Assembly: GCA_032716605.1 (NCBI GenBank)
Contig: CM064502.1
Location: forward strand, 40,832,507 to 40,896,506
DNA length: 64,000 bases
Reading direction: 5' to 3'
Source: Paralithodes platypus
Taxonomy: Eukaryota > Arthropoda > Malacostraca > Decapoda > Lithodidae
Of this stretch, positions 25,807 through 36,415 are shown piece after piece. Numbering within the stretch: position 1 is the stretch's first letter; every line of letters begins with the position of its first letter. The translations under genes and the position numbers were made by a program. Under the pieces are notes generated by a model. That model was not told where the DNA came from and made no database searches. It saw only the letters and a list, made by a program, of their open reading frames with translations.

Positions 25807-26916
25807 CTAGAGTTCTTGGGTTTTCTCCTTTAAGTTCAAAGTTAGATCACCGCCCGTGCTCTTAAAGAACTGCTCCAACATCATTAACTGCTTAACTCCA
25901 TCAAACGTTGTTACCTTCTCAGATCGGAGCCAGTTCCCCATAGCATCGGACAAGTCCCGGGCGTGTTCCAAAAAGGTGCTATCTCTTCCCTTAGTTACAC
26001 CCCGGAACTTCACACGGTACGTTTCTGGTTGCAGTTCGTAAGCCCTCAGGACAGCCTCCTTGAGATCCTCGTACACAATACATAACTCCAAAGGTAATGC
26101 ATCGTAGGCTTTAAGACCCTTGCCTATTAATCTAGAGGATACAAGTGCTGCCCATTTGTTCTCTGGCCACTGGTGTTCCTGGCACTTCTTCTCAAAGCGT
26201 GTGAAAAATTCTGTTACACCACTCTCATCAAACACCGGAACCAGTTTCAATAAGTGCGAGAGAGACTGCTCATGAACACGGTTACCAGCCCCAAGTCGCT
26301 GTCTCGTTGCCTCTACTCGCGACTTCTCTACGTCCATGTCGGCACAGTACCTAGTCGACTCTAAATCCGCTTGGATTTTTGCTAGCTTGGCTCTCTCTTC
26401 TATCTTGGCTAATTCTAATTGCTGCTGAAGCTTAGCTAATTCGAGCTGAAGCAATAATTCTGGAGTTAACCCTTGAGGAGGTGAAGGTGCTACAATGTTT
26501 GAAATCACCGGCGGTCCCCCTAGGGGCAAGCCACCCTGCCAGTCACCACCCACCTGTGGAAGCATACCCGGGGTCAGCAAACCACTGGGATGGCTGGGAG
26601 TCGAGTGTAGGGGAAGCATGGCCGAAGGACTCTGAGCACTCAACCCATCTCGCTCACCAGTCACCCTGCCCAGTACACACGTTATCAAGTTATCCTTGGT
26701 CATGCTGCTAGTAACCGCATGACCGATAGCTGTGGCCAGGCATTGAAGACCGTACCGATCCATACCCTCCAACCGCTCGGCAGTAACAGGCCATTGCAAA
26801 AATATCCTAGCATCCTCCTCACAGTTCACCCGATTAACCCTTTCATCATGCTGCTGTTCCTCAGTTTCGACATTACGTACTGTGTCTCCATTCTCCTCTG
26901 ATCCGGTATAAGACAT
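25807..26916 (-). pseudogene. Ty3 Gag (capsid part)
   Basis: The start is the ATG at 26,916-26,914 (MSYTGSEENGD); the upstream in-frame GTG is less likely. An acidic N-terminus is followed by a proline-rich segment, then a coiled stretch of LELAKLQQQLELAKIEERAK type (around residues 165-210). The capsid core carries LLKLVPVFDESGVTEFF, QWPENKWAAL and YELQPETYRVKFRG. The frame ends early at KEKTQEL because one base is missing. The same capsid motifs occur in the other two gag frames of this window, showing one family group. Confidence 0.9.
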
Positions 26917-27116
26917 GATGCTCACACAAATTTCTCACCACAATATTCAGAAAAGAAGCACCCCAAACTCTTATACCTCGATATACACACAAAAATTCTC
27001 GGAAATACTCAAGGGCTATACTATGTTGCAAAACAAAAAAATTATTCTTGCTGATCCCCGCAAAATATTCTCCAAAACAACAAATGTTCCCTGCTAATAA
27101 ATGTAGGTTCACCAAA

Positions 27117-27136
27117 TCCTAGGTAAGGTCGCCATT
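27117..27136 (-). promoter_or_regulatory. tRNA primer-binding site of the 18.97-28.93 kb Ty3 element
   Basis: On the minus strand the LTR end CGTAACA is followed by AA and then TGGCGACCTTACC. The TGGCGACC start resembles the tRNA-Arg primer sites of mdg1/412-type elements, but the primer identity is inferred. The 31-38 kb element has TGGCGACTTTGC at the same place. Confidence 0.6.
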
Positions 27137-28927
27137 TGTTACGACTGGGGTTCAAATATATCAGGGCTCTTATTCATTGGACTAGTAATGGCATAAATGT
27201 TACAACGGAAAGCGCTAGCTCCAACCTCTGAAGTATATTCCCAGTGAACAAAGAACACAAATACTCTACAGAGTTCTATATGCAATAATAGGCTATCAAA
27301 CTCTCAATAAATGTGCGTCTAGTCTAGGCTTAATGTTATGTGAAAACAGCCTATTACTACCTATAACCGAAGGTGCTTGGTTATGGTATGCAAAGTAAGG
27401 TGGTAAGAGAAGTTACAGCTTACGTTACTTTAATCAATAAATGTCAGGCACTCCTGCATGAAAGAAAGTGCACTAAAGTCCTTCAACACTAACAAGGAAT
27501 CTTCTTTAAATATTAGATGCTATAAAGATGCTCGTATCGGAAATGGAACCCAAAAAGGCAGGCAGCGGAACAATGCTCGTGCAGGCTATGCACACAAAAA
27601 GGCAGAATATATAATGCAGTCAGAGCCAAGAATATCCTAAACACTACAACAATAATAATAATCGCCACGACAATGCAGTATTCCTATCAACAAAAAGAGC
27701 CTAAGTCGTTTGTGTCTCAATACATCAAACTAGGCTGCGAAATGCTTGTGTAATGATAAATGGGTATGCATAAAAAGAGTAATTGGTTTAATATACTTAA
27801 TGTCTACTGTGACTGATAAAGTCTAGCTAGAGTCAATGATACGAGATACTGGTGCGCATGGCATGCCGCATAGCCTAGTGCAAATCTCAAGTCTGTGCGT
27901 CAAATATTACGTTATAGGGAAGGGTAGCTCTCTTGAGAAACCTTAATACCGAAGTATTAAGCGTTCTCCTGGCGTACCTCAAAGACAAGCAACGAGCTTA
28001 GAACAGTGCAGAATGGTATAGGCAAAAAACCCTCATTCGTGCATGCTCTACTCTCAATGGCACACAGACTAGAATTTACTCAATCAACTCCAGTTCTCAG
28101 GTATGTCGTGCAGCTTTTAACTGAAGCCAGCACTCATAGGAAACAATACCTTATAATATCAGACTCCTAGTCTAGCATTATCTAATCCAGCAGAACACTA
28201 ATAATTAAAGGAAGCGGCAATATGAAAGCCAACCAATGCTTCGTGATCCACTTATCTTAACAACTAACATACATGGGTTATATCAGACCTTAACGCACAA
28301 TACAACTGGCCAGCATGAAGCTGATTTTGCAGAGTTAACCAGAGGGGGTATAATATTAATAAAAAGGTGGTGAAAGATATGGAAAATGAGAGAGATAGGC
28401 AGAGGAAAAGATTCTCAGGTGCAGAGCAGGTGACAGGTAGCAAGGGAAAAATATGGGTGCGTTCTAGAAACCAGATCTGAGGGAGAGAGTGGCGAGGAAC
28501 TGTATATATATACTCGCACTAGCTCGAGCCGCGTGGGAAAACAGCGGTTACAAGTCATCTAACCACTAGCAAAGCTTACAGCATGGTAAGGGCCTCTCTC
28601 CACCAACCTTCGCGAGGCAGCCAGCCGTGACGTCATCGAGCGGGACAAAAAACACTGCGCGCCCCCTCTCATTCTGTTCTACTCCCTCTCTCTCTCCCAG
28701 ATCCTATCATTACTAGTTAATGATAAAATATATACTTTACAATTAAATATATAAAGCCTTGACATGAGCGAAAACAAAGAGCCTTTCTGGACTGCCCATG
28801 ACACAAGCTTTCATATGAAATAAAGCACACTCTAATACATAAACTGTAGCCCCATCCACTGCCCTGGCGATCCTAGTGAGTCACTGTAGGACAAGCCATG
28901 CGGTTCTAACGGAGTGGTCAACGTCAC
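27137..28927 (-). repeat. 5' LTR of the 18.97-28.93 kb Ty3 element
   Basis: It spans 1,791 bp, from TGTTACGACTGGGG to CGTCAC. Visible differences from the other LTR include ACG/GCG near the terminus, TTCGCG/CCCGCG, ATATATACTT/ATATACTT and a one-base A-run change. Overall identity looks above 99 percent. Confidence 0.93.
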
Positions 28928-28932
28928 AAACT
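28928..28932. repeat. Target-site duplication, right (AAACT)
   Basis: Matches 18,968-18,972. Joining the flanks at this site gives the continuous pre-insertion sequence leading into the BEL/Pao remnant. Confidence 0.85.
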
Positions 28933-29135
28933 AGATACCGGTACATTTATTTCAACATGTGTGTTCTTGTGATCCTTTATCACCATGTAATAAGTTCCCA
29001 CCAATAAATACCGCCGTCGTGTTTCAGTGTTAAATCCGAACCGAGTTTGATCGGCGGAAGAATTTTTCTTTCGGCTAGACTTTAGTAAAAAAATTGTATT
29101 TCGCAATTTCCATCCGCTTTTGACTAAAGGTGACA

Positions 29136-30140
29136 ATGGACGATCTAGCCTAAGGCAAACGCCGTTGGGCAGGCATTAAAGGGTCGCTAACCTTCCTGTC
29201 CAGGGATTTAGAGGAGTTCTTGGAAAACGCAACTCGGGTAGAAGTCGAGGCAAAATTGCATAGCGTGCAGACACAGGTGGCCAAGTATGAAGACAATCAA
29301 GATGTTTTGTTGCCGCTATATATGTCTGACAACGAGTATTTTAAGGAAAACCAAGAGGATACCATCTACTTATTTGATATGTATGGGATAATCGCTACTC
29401 TGAAGGAGAAACTGGGTACACCAGAAAGGCATAATCAGTCTGAAGTAAAGAAAGTATCGGGTGTTATGTTGCCGCACCTGACTTTTCCCACCTTTGCTGG
29501 CGACCCCATATTATGGACGGGATTTTGGGATATGTTTAGATGTGTGGTGCATGACAGGACTAATTTAAGTGCGATTCAAAAACTGACGTACTTAAGGGGT
29601 CAGCTACAGAGAGATGCCTATAAACTGGTAGAAGGTCTTGCGGTTGAGGGTGCAAGTTGTGGCCCTGCCGTGGACTTGCTTCAGGAGACCTTCGGGCATC
29701 CCAACAGAGTAAAAGCACCACACATCATGAACTTTCATGACCTTGTCTCACCTAAATGTCAAACAGCACAACTAAAGGCTTTTTACGCCAATATGGAAAG
29801 TGCGATGCAATCTATGATTAGTCAAAGGGTAAGTTTAGAGGAATTCTGCGTGGTGACACTCTTGAATAAATTGCCATCACCAGTTAAGGAAACCGTTAGG
29901 AGGGAGATGGGTGATCAGAGTTTAGATTATAAGACTTTTACACAGTGTTTTCAAGCAGAACTCTACAACATTGTGGGTCAAGATACCCCTGTGAAGAAGT
30001 TTCCTATGGCTACAGCTACATTCACGACGCAAAGCGGTAGCAGCCAATATGCCTGTAAATTGTGTAGCGGGAAAAATCATCCCTGGTACAAATGCTTTAA
30101 ATATAAGACAGGTTCTCTCAGAATAAAGAGAGCCAGGTAA
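29136..30140 (+). pseudogene. BEL/Pao Gag
   Basis: The likely start is the ATG at 29,136 (MDDLA), followed five codons later by an in-frame TAA (29,151-29,153), after which the frame runs open to 30,140. The N-terminus has the family pattern KGSLTFLSRDLEEFLENA. The core has LPHLTFPTFAGDPILWTGFWDMF, with VHDRTNLSAIQKLTYLRGQL and LLQETFGHP, diagnostic of the DUF1759 Gag of BEL/Pao elements. It ends in a knuckle-like CKLCSGKNHPWYKC. After the stop, a second cysteine motif (CVGCLSSEHGSNKC) continues in the same frame, so the stop at 30,140 is also a mutation. It may have been a capsid protein; this copy is dead. Confidence 0.88.
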
Positions 30141-30505
30141 CTACAGCTCTGTGTCGGGTGTCTTTCCAGTGAACACGGTAGTAACAAGTGTACAAACCCT
30201 AATATTAAGAATTGTAATTCTGCCATGGCAAACATTTTCACTCCCTGTGCCAAAAGCAGAGAGAGGTGAGTTCAGCAGGTGGTGGTAGTAGTAATAGAGT
30301 AGAGTCAACTCCAACAACCTCAACAACAATGTCCGTAAGTATGAGTAAGCAGACAGTAATTTTACCCACAGTTCAGCTGCCTGTAAAGGGTAAGTACAAG
30401 AAGACCGTAAAGGTCAGGTCGCCTCTTGATCAGTGCTCACAGAGGACTTTCGTGAAGAGCTCAGTATTACCTTCCCTTTCTTATGAATCAAAGGGAACGG
30501 AATAA
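30141..30505 (+). pseudogene. BEL/Pao knuckle and aspartic protease remnant
   Basis: Beyond the Gag stop the sequence keeps LCVGCLSSEHGSNKC. A frameshift then leads to VQLPVKGKYKKTVKVRSPLDQCSQRTFVKSS, which fits the DUF1758 protease of BEL/Pao. LDQCSQ stands where these proteases have an LDxGSQ motif, so the active-site glycine is replaced by cysteine. Confidence 0.7.
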
Positions 30506-30750
30506 TTGAGTCTTCACGCCCATTGACGCAGGAACAAGTGGGCATTGTCCATAACTTCAGGAGCCATACAGTATGCACTGACGAGGAAATCTTCATTGTC
30601 CACCGTACCTTGGAGGTTATCGATATATATCCCGGCCCTAATTTCCTGTACAATCTTGGGGTTTACTTCAACAAGGGAAAGATGATTTAGGATGGTTGCG
30701 TTCAGCAGAAACTGGGAGCAGGTAGCGCCAAATATATGTTTTCACTGGTT

Positions 30751-30755
30751 AATAG
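30751..30755. repeat. Target-site duplication, left (AATAG)
   Basis: AATAG precedes TGTTACG here and follows CGTCAC at 38,307-38,311, which defines the limits of the Ty3 element between them. Confidence 0.85.
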
Positions 30756-30853
30756 TGTTACGTCCTGGGATATATGAACACTGGGCTCTTTCTATTGGAC
30801 TAGGTATGCGGCAACAAGCATGCCCGCACGTGGCTACTATGCAGAAGCGTCAC
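30756..30853 (-). repeat. 3' LTR reduced to 98 bp
   Basis: It keeps the first 56 or so and last 42 or so bases of the 1,891-bp LTR (compare 36,416-36,475 and 38,265-38,306). The join falls at GCAACAAGCA/TGCCCGCACG, where GCA is present at both breakpoints. This indicates a microhomology deletion of about 1.79 kb. Confidence 0.85.
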
Positions 30854-30854
30854 A

Positions 30855-30864
30855 CCTCCCCCAA
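30855..30864 (-). promoter_or_regulatory. Polypurine tract of the 30.8-38.3 kb Ty3 element
   Basis: On the minus strand TGGGGGAGGT immediately precedes GTGACGCTTC, the LTR start. Confidence 0.75.
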
Positions 30865-31175
30865 GATATAAGACCCTTGACTAAGTTCTTCATATCTAAC
30901 AGAAAGCTTCTCGTAGTACCACACACTGTTGCGACACAAGTCACTATATATAAAAAAAAAATAAAGACTGTTGCGCTCCACCGAGCAAGTTCATCTAACT
31001 TAGCAACAATAAGCGAAAACATTCAACTTAGATACTGCTACATCTTATACAAAATTCTACACGTTATAAAAAATAAAGTTTTTATAAGGTTTTTGCTTTT
31101 TTATTTTTTATTTTTCGGCTGAACTACAGTGACAGCCTATTTTCCTCCACACTCAACCCTCAATCCTGTGGCAGT

Positions 31176-34100
31176 CTAACCAACATCATCCACCCTTGAT
31201 AGACAATCCTCTATCACGTTATCAGAACCGGCAATATGGCGTATGTCCAGATTATACTCCTGAAGCATGAGTGACCACCTGGTCAGCCTCATATTCCGGT
31301 TATGAAACTGATTCAAGAATTTCAGAGGGTGATGATCGGTATAAACCACTACGACTGGTCCGAAAGCAGGAACATATACATCGAAGTGCCTGAGCGCTAG
31401 CACTATCGCCAGGAGTTCTTTTTCAATTACAGAGTAATTCCTTTGTGCACTATTGAATTTTTTACTGTAAAAACTCTCCGGATGTTCGATACCTTCATCA
31501 TCTGTCTGTAACAAGACAGCCCCAGCCCCTACGCCACTGGCATCAGTCGCCAGCTGAAAAGGTCTGCTGAAGTCCGGGGCCCTGAGTATGGGGTGGGTAC
31601 ATAACAGGTGTTTCACCAAGGAAAACGCCTCTGCACACTCAGGAACCCACCGGAACTTCTTGTCCTTAGATAATAAGTCAGTTAAAGGTGCAAGTACAGT
31701 CGAATAGCCTTTGATGAAGCGACGATAATAGCCTATCATACCTAGAAACCGCATGATTTGTTTCTTAGTCGTAGGCTGGGGAAACTGATCGATGGCTTTG
31801 ATCTTTGTCTGTGGAGGGCACACCTGACCCATCCCCACCTCGAACCCCAGGTACAAAACTGTGGCTTTGACAAAATCGCACTTACCCAGGTTTACCACCA
31901 AACCTGCTTCATTCAGTTTATTAAAAAGCTGTCCGATGTGAGCACAGTGACTGTTAAAATCATCGTCGTATATTATGACATCATCTAGGTACACCGTACA
32001 GTTGGGAATGTCTGCTACAATGTCGTTCATTAATTTCTGAAACGTTGCAGGGGCATTTTTCAGCCCGTATGGCATAACATGGCAACGATATGTGGCACCG
32101 TCCACCACAAACCCACACACCTCTCGCGCTCGCTCAGACAAGGGCACTTGCCAATAACCCTTAACAAGGTCTATCTTAGTGAGGAACTTGGCTTTTCCTA
32201 TCTTATCCACACTGTCGTCCACGTGAGGGAGAGGGTAGGCATTTGTGGGGGTTAAACCATTCAACCTGCGGAAATCTATACAAAACCGCACCTTGCCATC
32301 TGGTTTGGGCTGCAGTGTGACTGGGGAAGTCCACCTTACTGCACCCTCAGAAATCAGCCCACGTTTGAGCATATAATCCAGCTCTTCCCTAAGTGCTGGT
32401 AATTTAATAGGGGGAACACGGTATGGCACTGATTTAAAGGGCGGGTGGTCCCCAACATCGACATCGTGCACCGCTTGAGTAGTGAGGCCAGGATGCTCCG
32501 TGAAAACAGCTGGGTTTGAATCAAACAAGTGCTGCACAGCTACACGCTGTTGCTCAGGCAGGTGCAATATCAACTCGTGAGCCACTTGTCTAGAATTCCC
32601 CGCCCACTGATCCGCGGAAACATGACAATCCCAATTATCCTCCCCCGCAGCTTGACTGTCCCTTCCTCCTTCTCCACCACGATCGCTGCAGATCAACACC
32701 GGGACAGTGAGAGGCTCGGAGGGGCGCCTCACATACTCTTTCATCAGATTTACATGGCAAAGTTGGTTCTTTTTCTTACGATCAGGAGTAGCTACTAAAT
32801 AGTCAAGATCAGAAACCTTCCTTACAACTCGATACGGACCAGAATACTTGGCAGACAAGGGATGTCCCACCAGAGGCAGTAGTATCAGTACCTCCTGATC
32901 TACTTCAAACTCCCTCAGCTTCACCTTCTGGTCGTATCTGTCCTTCATCTGAGCTTGTGAACTCTTAAGGTTCCGACCTGCTACCTCCAAGCTCTTTAGC
33001 ATTCTCTCACGGCTTTCAACTACATACTTTAGAAGTGAGCATGGCTTTGTGACTCCCTCCCAGATCTCCTTGACTATGTGGAGGGGCCCCCTGACCCTGT
33101 GTCCAAAAACCAACTCATTCGGGCTAAATCCAAAGCTCTCCCCAGGCACTTCTCTCGCAGCAAATAAAACGTATGGGAGACCTAGATCCCAGTCCTTCCC
33201 ATTTTCCATGCAATAATACCGCAACATACTCTTGAGAGTCGAGTGCCACCTTTCCCAAACTCCCTGACTCTCGGGATGGTAGGCAGATGACACCACAGAC
33301 ACTATCCCATGTTGCTGCCTGGTCTGCTTAAACAGAGCAGAAGTAAAATTGGATCCCTGATCAGACTGGATCTCCTGAGGGTAGCCATAACGAGAGAAAT
33401 AGACAAGTAGGTTTTTGACAACAGTCTTAGCCATCCCGTTGCGCATGGGGTATGCATCTGGATACCGTGTTGCTACATCCATTACAGTTAGTAAAAATTT
33501 ATTGCCGGCACTAGTGGGGGGCAATGGGCCAACCATATCGATAACTACTTTGCTGAAGGGCGGCCCAATGACAGGGATGGGTTGTAACGGGGCTCTCGGG
33601 ATGACCTGATTGGGTTTCCCAACAACTTGACAAGTGTGACACTGTGACACCCATGACACGACACTCGCCTTTAACCCAGGCCACCAGAAAAGCTTGCTCA
33701 GAGCTGCCTCGGTCTTACGTGCCCCCAGGTGCCCTGCCAAAGGCACATCATGAGCTAATCTCAATAAGCTCTCACGGCACACCCTCGGTACTACTAACTG
33801 GTCCACTAATCCTGACCCGCCATCCCACTTTTTCTTGGGATCCTGATGTCTCCGATACAAGATCCCCTCGGACAAGAAAAAATCACCAGACTGCGCATCC
33901 CCATCGCTCTCCAGTTCGACAGCACCATTACCACACGCCCAGACTTCAGGATCTTCCAGCTGCAAGGAACATATATCAGCAGGTGCGAGATTATCCAAGT
34001 TCATCTTAAATAATTTATTTCCACCTCCAATGTCCCGCTGAGCCATCCTTTCCTCACGCTGCGCATAACGATGCTGTCGCAGAGTCTCTTCCTGCCCTGC

Positions 34101-35072
34101 ACCTGCACTAGCGGTGACAGGCCCCGGGGCCTCTCCAGACTCTAACATAGGTGCCAATAATGAGTCACCAAGAAACACTGCCAGCTCAAAACTCTCCAAT
34201 TGACCAACACTTCCCGTTTTCTTGTGACCTTTCCTCCGCGGTTTGGTAGACTGAGGTGGTGGCTGCAAGGCTCCGGATGTCTGAGAACGCATCACAACAC
34301 ACGCCATGGTTTGTACGCTACACTTCTCAACCCACTCCTGTTCCTTCTTACTAACGTCGGCCGCCTTCTCGGCAACGACCAAGGGTGAAACCTTAGGAGC
34401 AGGCACCGCAAAGTCGTTGCCGAGGAGGAGGTCGACGCCCCCAACAGGCAAGTTCTCTACAATTCCTACATCCAGCTCCTTCGCCACACCACCCACCTCC
34501 AGCTCCTTCCGCACCAGCGGGTAGGACTTCGTAGCATTGATCCCCTGAACTACCACCACCCGAGCAGCGTTAATCGGTCTACCAGTAAAGTTCTTTAACA
34601 AGGTATGAGAAGCCCCAGTATCACGCAATAGCTTAACTCCTCGCCTTTCGCCAGCCCACCTCACAAAACCATGCCCTCTATGACCCCCAAAGACGTCGCG
34701 GACAGGGTTCGAGCCTTCCGGACTCTTGAACACAGGCTGTGTCCCAACCTCTGACGAACTACCCTTGGCAAACTCAGAAGATATAGGCGACACCCCTATG
34801 TTGCGGGCCAATGACACAACCTTGTTTGGTGGCTTGTTAGGACAAGCATTTGCAAAGTGACCCTCCTTGTGACATGCAAAGCACTCTTTACTCTTTGGTT
34901 TCCCTTGGGAGTGGGAGGTACCATTAGACTTCTTATACGGGACGGTATTTGGTTTATGTTCAGTTTTATTGTCAGTGCTAGATGGTTTTGTGTATTTATG
35001 TGTATCAAAATTCTTGGGAGGGGGAGGGGTACGATCCTTTGCACCCGACTCACTCCTAGCTGCTGTCCGCAC
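31176..35072 (-). CDS. Ty3 pol polyprotein: knuckle, protease, integrase, RT, RNase H
   Basis: An uninterrupted frame of 1,298 codons; the first residue is arbitrary because translation would come from gag. CCHC knuckle at 64-77; protease DTGA at 151-154; integrase finger H441, H448, C478, C481; catalytic D512, D571 and E607 (35-residue spacing); GPY module near 745; RT with PKPDGK, KIDLVKGYWQ (D968) and YLDD (1,028-1,031); RNase H with D1177, E1217 and D1246, ending SRVDDVG. All catalytic residues expected for these enzymes are present, so pol looks functional. Integrase precedes RT, the Gmr1-like order. It should yield the enzymes of virus-like particles after self-cleavage. Only the frame break from gag and the collapsed LTR speak against activity. 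Confidence 0.95.
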   Translation of the reverse strand: MRTAARSESGAKDRTPPPPKNFDTHKYTKPSSTDNKTEHKPNTVPYKKSNGTSHSQGKPKSKECFACHKEGHFANACPNKPPNKVVSLARNIGVSPISSEFAKGSSSEVGTQPVFKSPEGSNPVRDVFGGHRGHGFVRWAGERRGVKLLRDTGASHTLLKNFTGRPINAARVVVVQGINATKSYPLVRKELEVGGVAKELDVGIVENLPVGGVDLLLGNDFAVPAPKVSPLVVAEKAADVSKKEQEWVEKCSVQTMACVVMRSQTSGALQPPPQSTKPRRKGHKKTGSVGQLESFELAVFLGDSLLAPMLESGEAPGPVTASAGAGQEETLRQHRYAQREERMAQRDIGGGNKLFKMNLDNLAPADICSLQLEDPEVWACGNGAVELESDGDAQSGDFFLSEGILYRRHQDPKKKWDGGSGLVDQLVVPRVCRESLLRLAHDVPLAGHLGARKTEAALSKLFWWPGLKASVVSWVSQCHTCQVVGKPNQVIPRAPLQPIPVIGPPFSKVVIDMVGPLPPTSAGNKFLLTVMDVATRYPDAYPMRNGMAKTVVKNLLVYFSRYGYPQEIQSDQGSNFTSALFKQTRQQHGIVSVVSSAYHPESQGVWERWHSTLKSMLRYYCMENGKDWDLGLPYVLFAAREVPGESFGFSPNELVFGHRVRGPLHIVKEIWEGVTKPCSLLKYVVESRERMLKSLEVAGRNLKSSQAQMKDRYDQKVKLREFEVDQEVLILLPLVGHPLSAKYSGPYRVVRKVSDLDYLVATPDRKKKNQLCHVNLMKEYVRRPSEPLTVPVLICSDRGGEGGRDSQAAGEDNWDCHVSADQWAGNSRQVAHELILHLPEQQRVAVQHLFDSNPAVFTEHPGLTTQAVHDVDVGDHPPFKSVPYRVPPIKLPALREELDYMLKRGLISEGAVRWTSPVTLQPKPDGKVRFCIDFRRLNGLTPTNAYPLPHVDDSVDKIGKAKFLTKIDLVKGYWQVPLSERAREVCGFVVDGATYRCHVMPYGLKNAPATFQKLMNDIVADIPNCTVYLDDVIIYDDDFNSHCAHIGQLFNKLNEAGLVVNLGKCDFVKATVLYLGFEVGMGQVCPPQTKIKAIDQFPQPTTKKQIMRFLGMIGYYRRFIKGYSTVLAPLTDLLSKDKKFRWVPECAEAFSLVKHLLCTHPILRAPDFSRPFQLATDASGVGAGAVLLQTDDEGIEHPESFYSKKFNSAQRNYSVIEKELLAIVLALRHFDVYVPAFGPVVVVYTDHHPLKFLNQFHNRNMRLTRWSLMLQEYNLDIRHIAGSDNVIEDCLSRVDDVG

Positions 35073-36223
35073 CCTCGAATTAATGACAGTCGGCGGTCAG
35101 CCATTTCTGCTGCCTCCTGGAGAGTTCTAGGATTGTTTTCCTTTATATGTAATGTTAAGTCCCCGCCTGTGCACTTAAAGAACTGCTCCAAGAGAACCAG
35201 CTCACTCAACTCCTCAAAAGTAGCTGCCCTCTCAGAACGCAGCCAATGTCGTAGTGCATCAGACAAGTCCCGGGCGTGTTCTAGGAAGGTACTATCCTTG
35301 CCCTTAGTAACACCCCGAAACTTCAAGCGGTAAGTTTCTGGTTGTAACTCATAGGCCCGTAGCACAGCCTTCTTTAGCTCATCATAAACTACACAGGACT
35401 CTAAAGGTAGTGCATCATATGCTTTTAGCCCCTTTCCTAGGAGTCTTGATGAAACTAATGCTGCCCACTTTTCCTGAGGCCACTGGTGTTCCTGACACTT
35501 CTTCTCAAATCGCATAAAAAACTTAGTCACACATAATTCATCGAACACAGGAACTAGTTTAAGCAGGTGCGACAATGATTGGTCCCGATGTCTGTTACCT
35601 CCCCCAATATTTCGCCCTGTTACCTCCACTCGAGATCTCTCCAGCTCCCTGTCAGCCCGATACCTAGTAGACTCTGCCTGCAGTTCAGCCTCTCGTATAG
35701 CTGTTTTCTCTGCAGCCTCAGCCTGCACACTAGCCTGTCTCTCGGCAGCCTCAACCTTGGCCATCTCAAGCCGAAACAACAAATCTGGAGTCAACCCTTG
35801 AGGAGGGGAAGATGCATTTAATGGGGAGGGTCCCTGTGATTGAATTACACGCTGCCATTGACCATCAACTTGGGGGTATGTACTAAATTCAGGCACCCTG
35901 ACGTTTGATACGGGGGTAGAGTGGAGGGGGGGCTGGGGACCGGGGCCCCCAGTTGCCTCTCCACCCAGGTCTCTCCCTTCTAAACCCAATATCAAAGTCC
36001 TCAGCTGATCTTTCCTCATGCCACTTAAACCCTGGTGACCCTGATGACCTGCCACACACTTTAAGCCATACTTATTCAGCTTCAACACCCTGGCAGCGGT
36101 AAGGGGCACCTCTAAAAATCTTCTAGCACCCTCCTCGCTATCGACTAGCCACTCCACAGGTCTTTCTCCCTCCGAGCCCGTATCGTGACCTGACCCATCA
36201 CTGTGTTCTGATGTATTAGACAT
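35073..36223 (-). pseudogene. Ty3 Gag (capsid part), frame broken before pol
   Basis: The start is the ATG at 36,223 (MSNTSEHSDGSG). The N-terminal region is acidic and proline-rich, followed by an alanine/glutamate coil (KVEAAERQASVQAEAAEKTA, about residues 155-185). The capsid core has HLLKLVPVFDELCVTKFF, QWPQEKWAAL and YELQPETYRLKFRG, then EAAEMADRRLSLIRGCG. At about 35,075 the frame shifts: past RGCGQQ this reading continues as nonsense to 34,796, while pol continues in another frame. The 19-29 kb element is open at this point but broken elsewhere, so this is probably a mutation and not a recoding site. Confidence 0.9.
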
Positions 36224-36395
36224 GTTTGTGTACTGCAGTAATTATCACGGTTATAGAATGTGCCTTATCTCCTATGCAAGTATGTATATACTAATGTTAT
36301 TTAAAGTCTTTAATGTGTTAAACTATGTCCACTGTATTCCTCTAATCATAAGGAATCTCAAAACAAATGACCACTATATTCCTCTGTTCAGTAAA

Positions 36396-36415
36396 TCCTA
36401 TGCAAAGTCGCCATT
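36396..36415 (-). promoter_or_regulatory. tRNA primer-binding site of the 30.8-38.3 kb Ty3 element
   Basis: On the minus strand, CGTAACA (LTR end) is followed by AA and TGGCGACTTTGCATAGG. It shares the first nine positions with the site at 27,117-27,136, suggesting the same primer tRNA. Confidence 0.6.

Larger units (their letters stand above)
18973..28927 (-). mobile_element. Ty3/Gypsy retrotransposon with 1.79-kb LTRs, integrase before RT
   Basis: A 9,955-bp element on the minus strand, flanked by AAACT. In element direction: 5' LTR (28,927 down to 27,137), a primer site TGGCGACCTTACC two bases after the LTR, gag, CCHC knuckle, protease, a duplicated partial integrase, full integrase, RT, RNase H, a polypurine tract CTTGGGGGGGGG, and the 3' LTR. 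The LTRs differ at only about a dozen positions by eye, so the insertion is recent. Three defects break the coding: a 1-nt loss between gag and the knuckle, a short deletion in the duplicated linker, and the integrase duplication itself. Confidence 0.93.
28933..30750 (+). mobile_element. BEL/Pao retrotransposon fragment between two Ty3 insertions
   Basis: This fragment holds a leader or LTR-derived 5' stretch, a Gag of the DUF1759 type, zinc-knuckle sequence and a decayed protease. RT, RNase H and integrase are absent. The right end is interrupted by the Ty3 element at 30,756. I did not find the continuation of pol after 38,311, so the fragment was probably already truncated. Confidence 0.85.

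Noticed and set aside
25807..25840. Programmed frameshift between gag and pol of the Ty3 elements
   Set aside because: The 19-29 kb and 31-38 kb elements break at different positions, and single-base losses explain each break.
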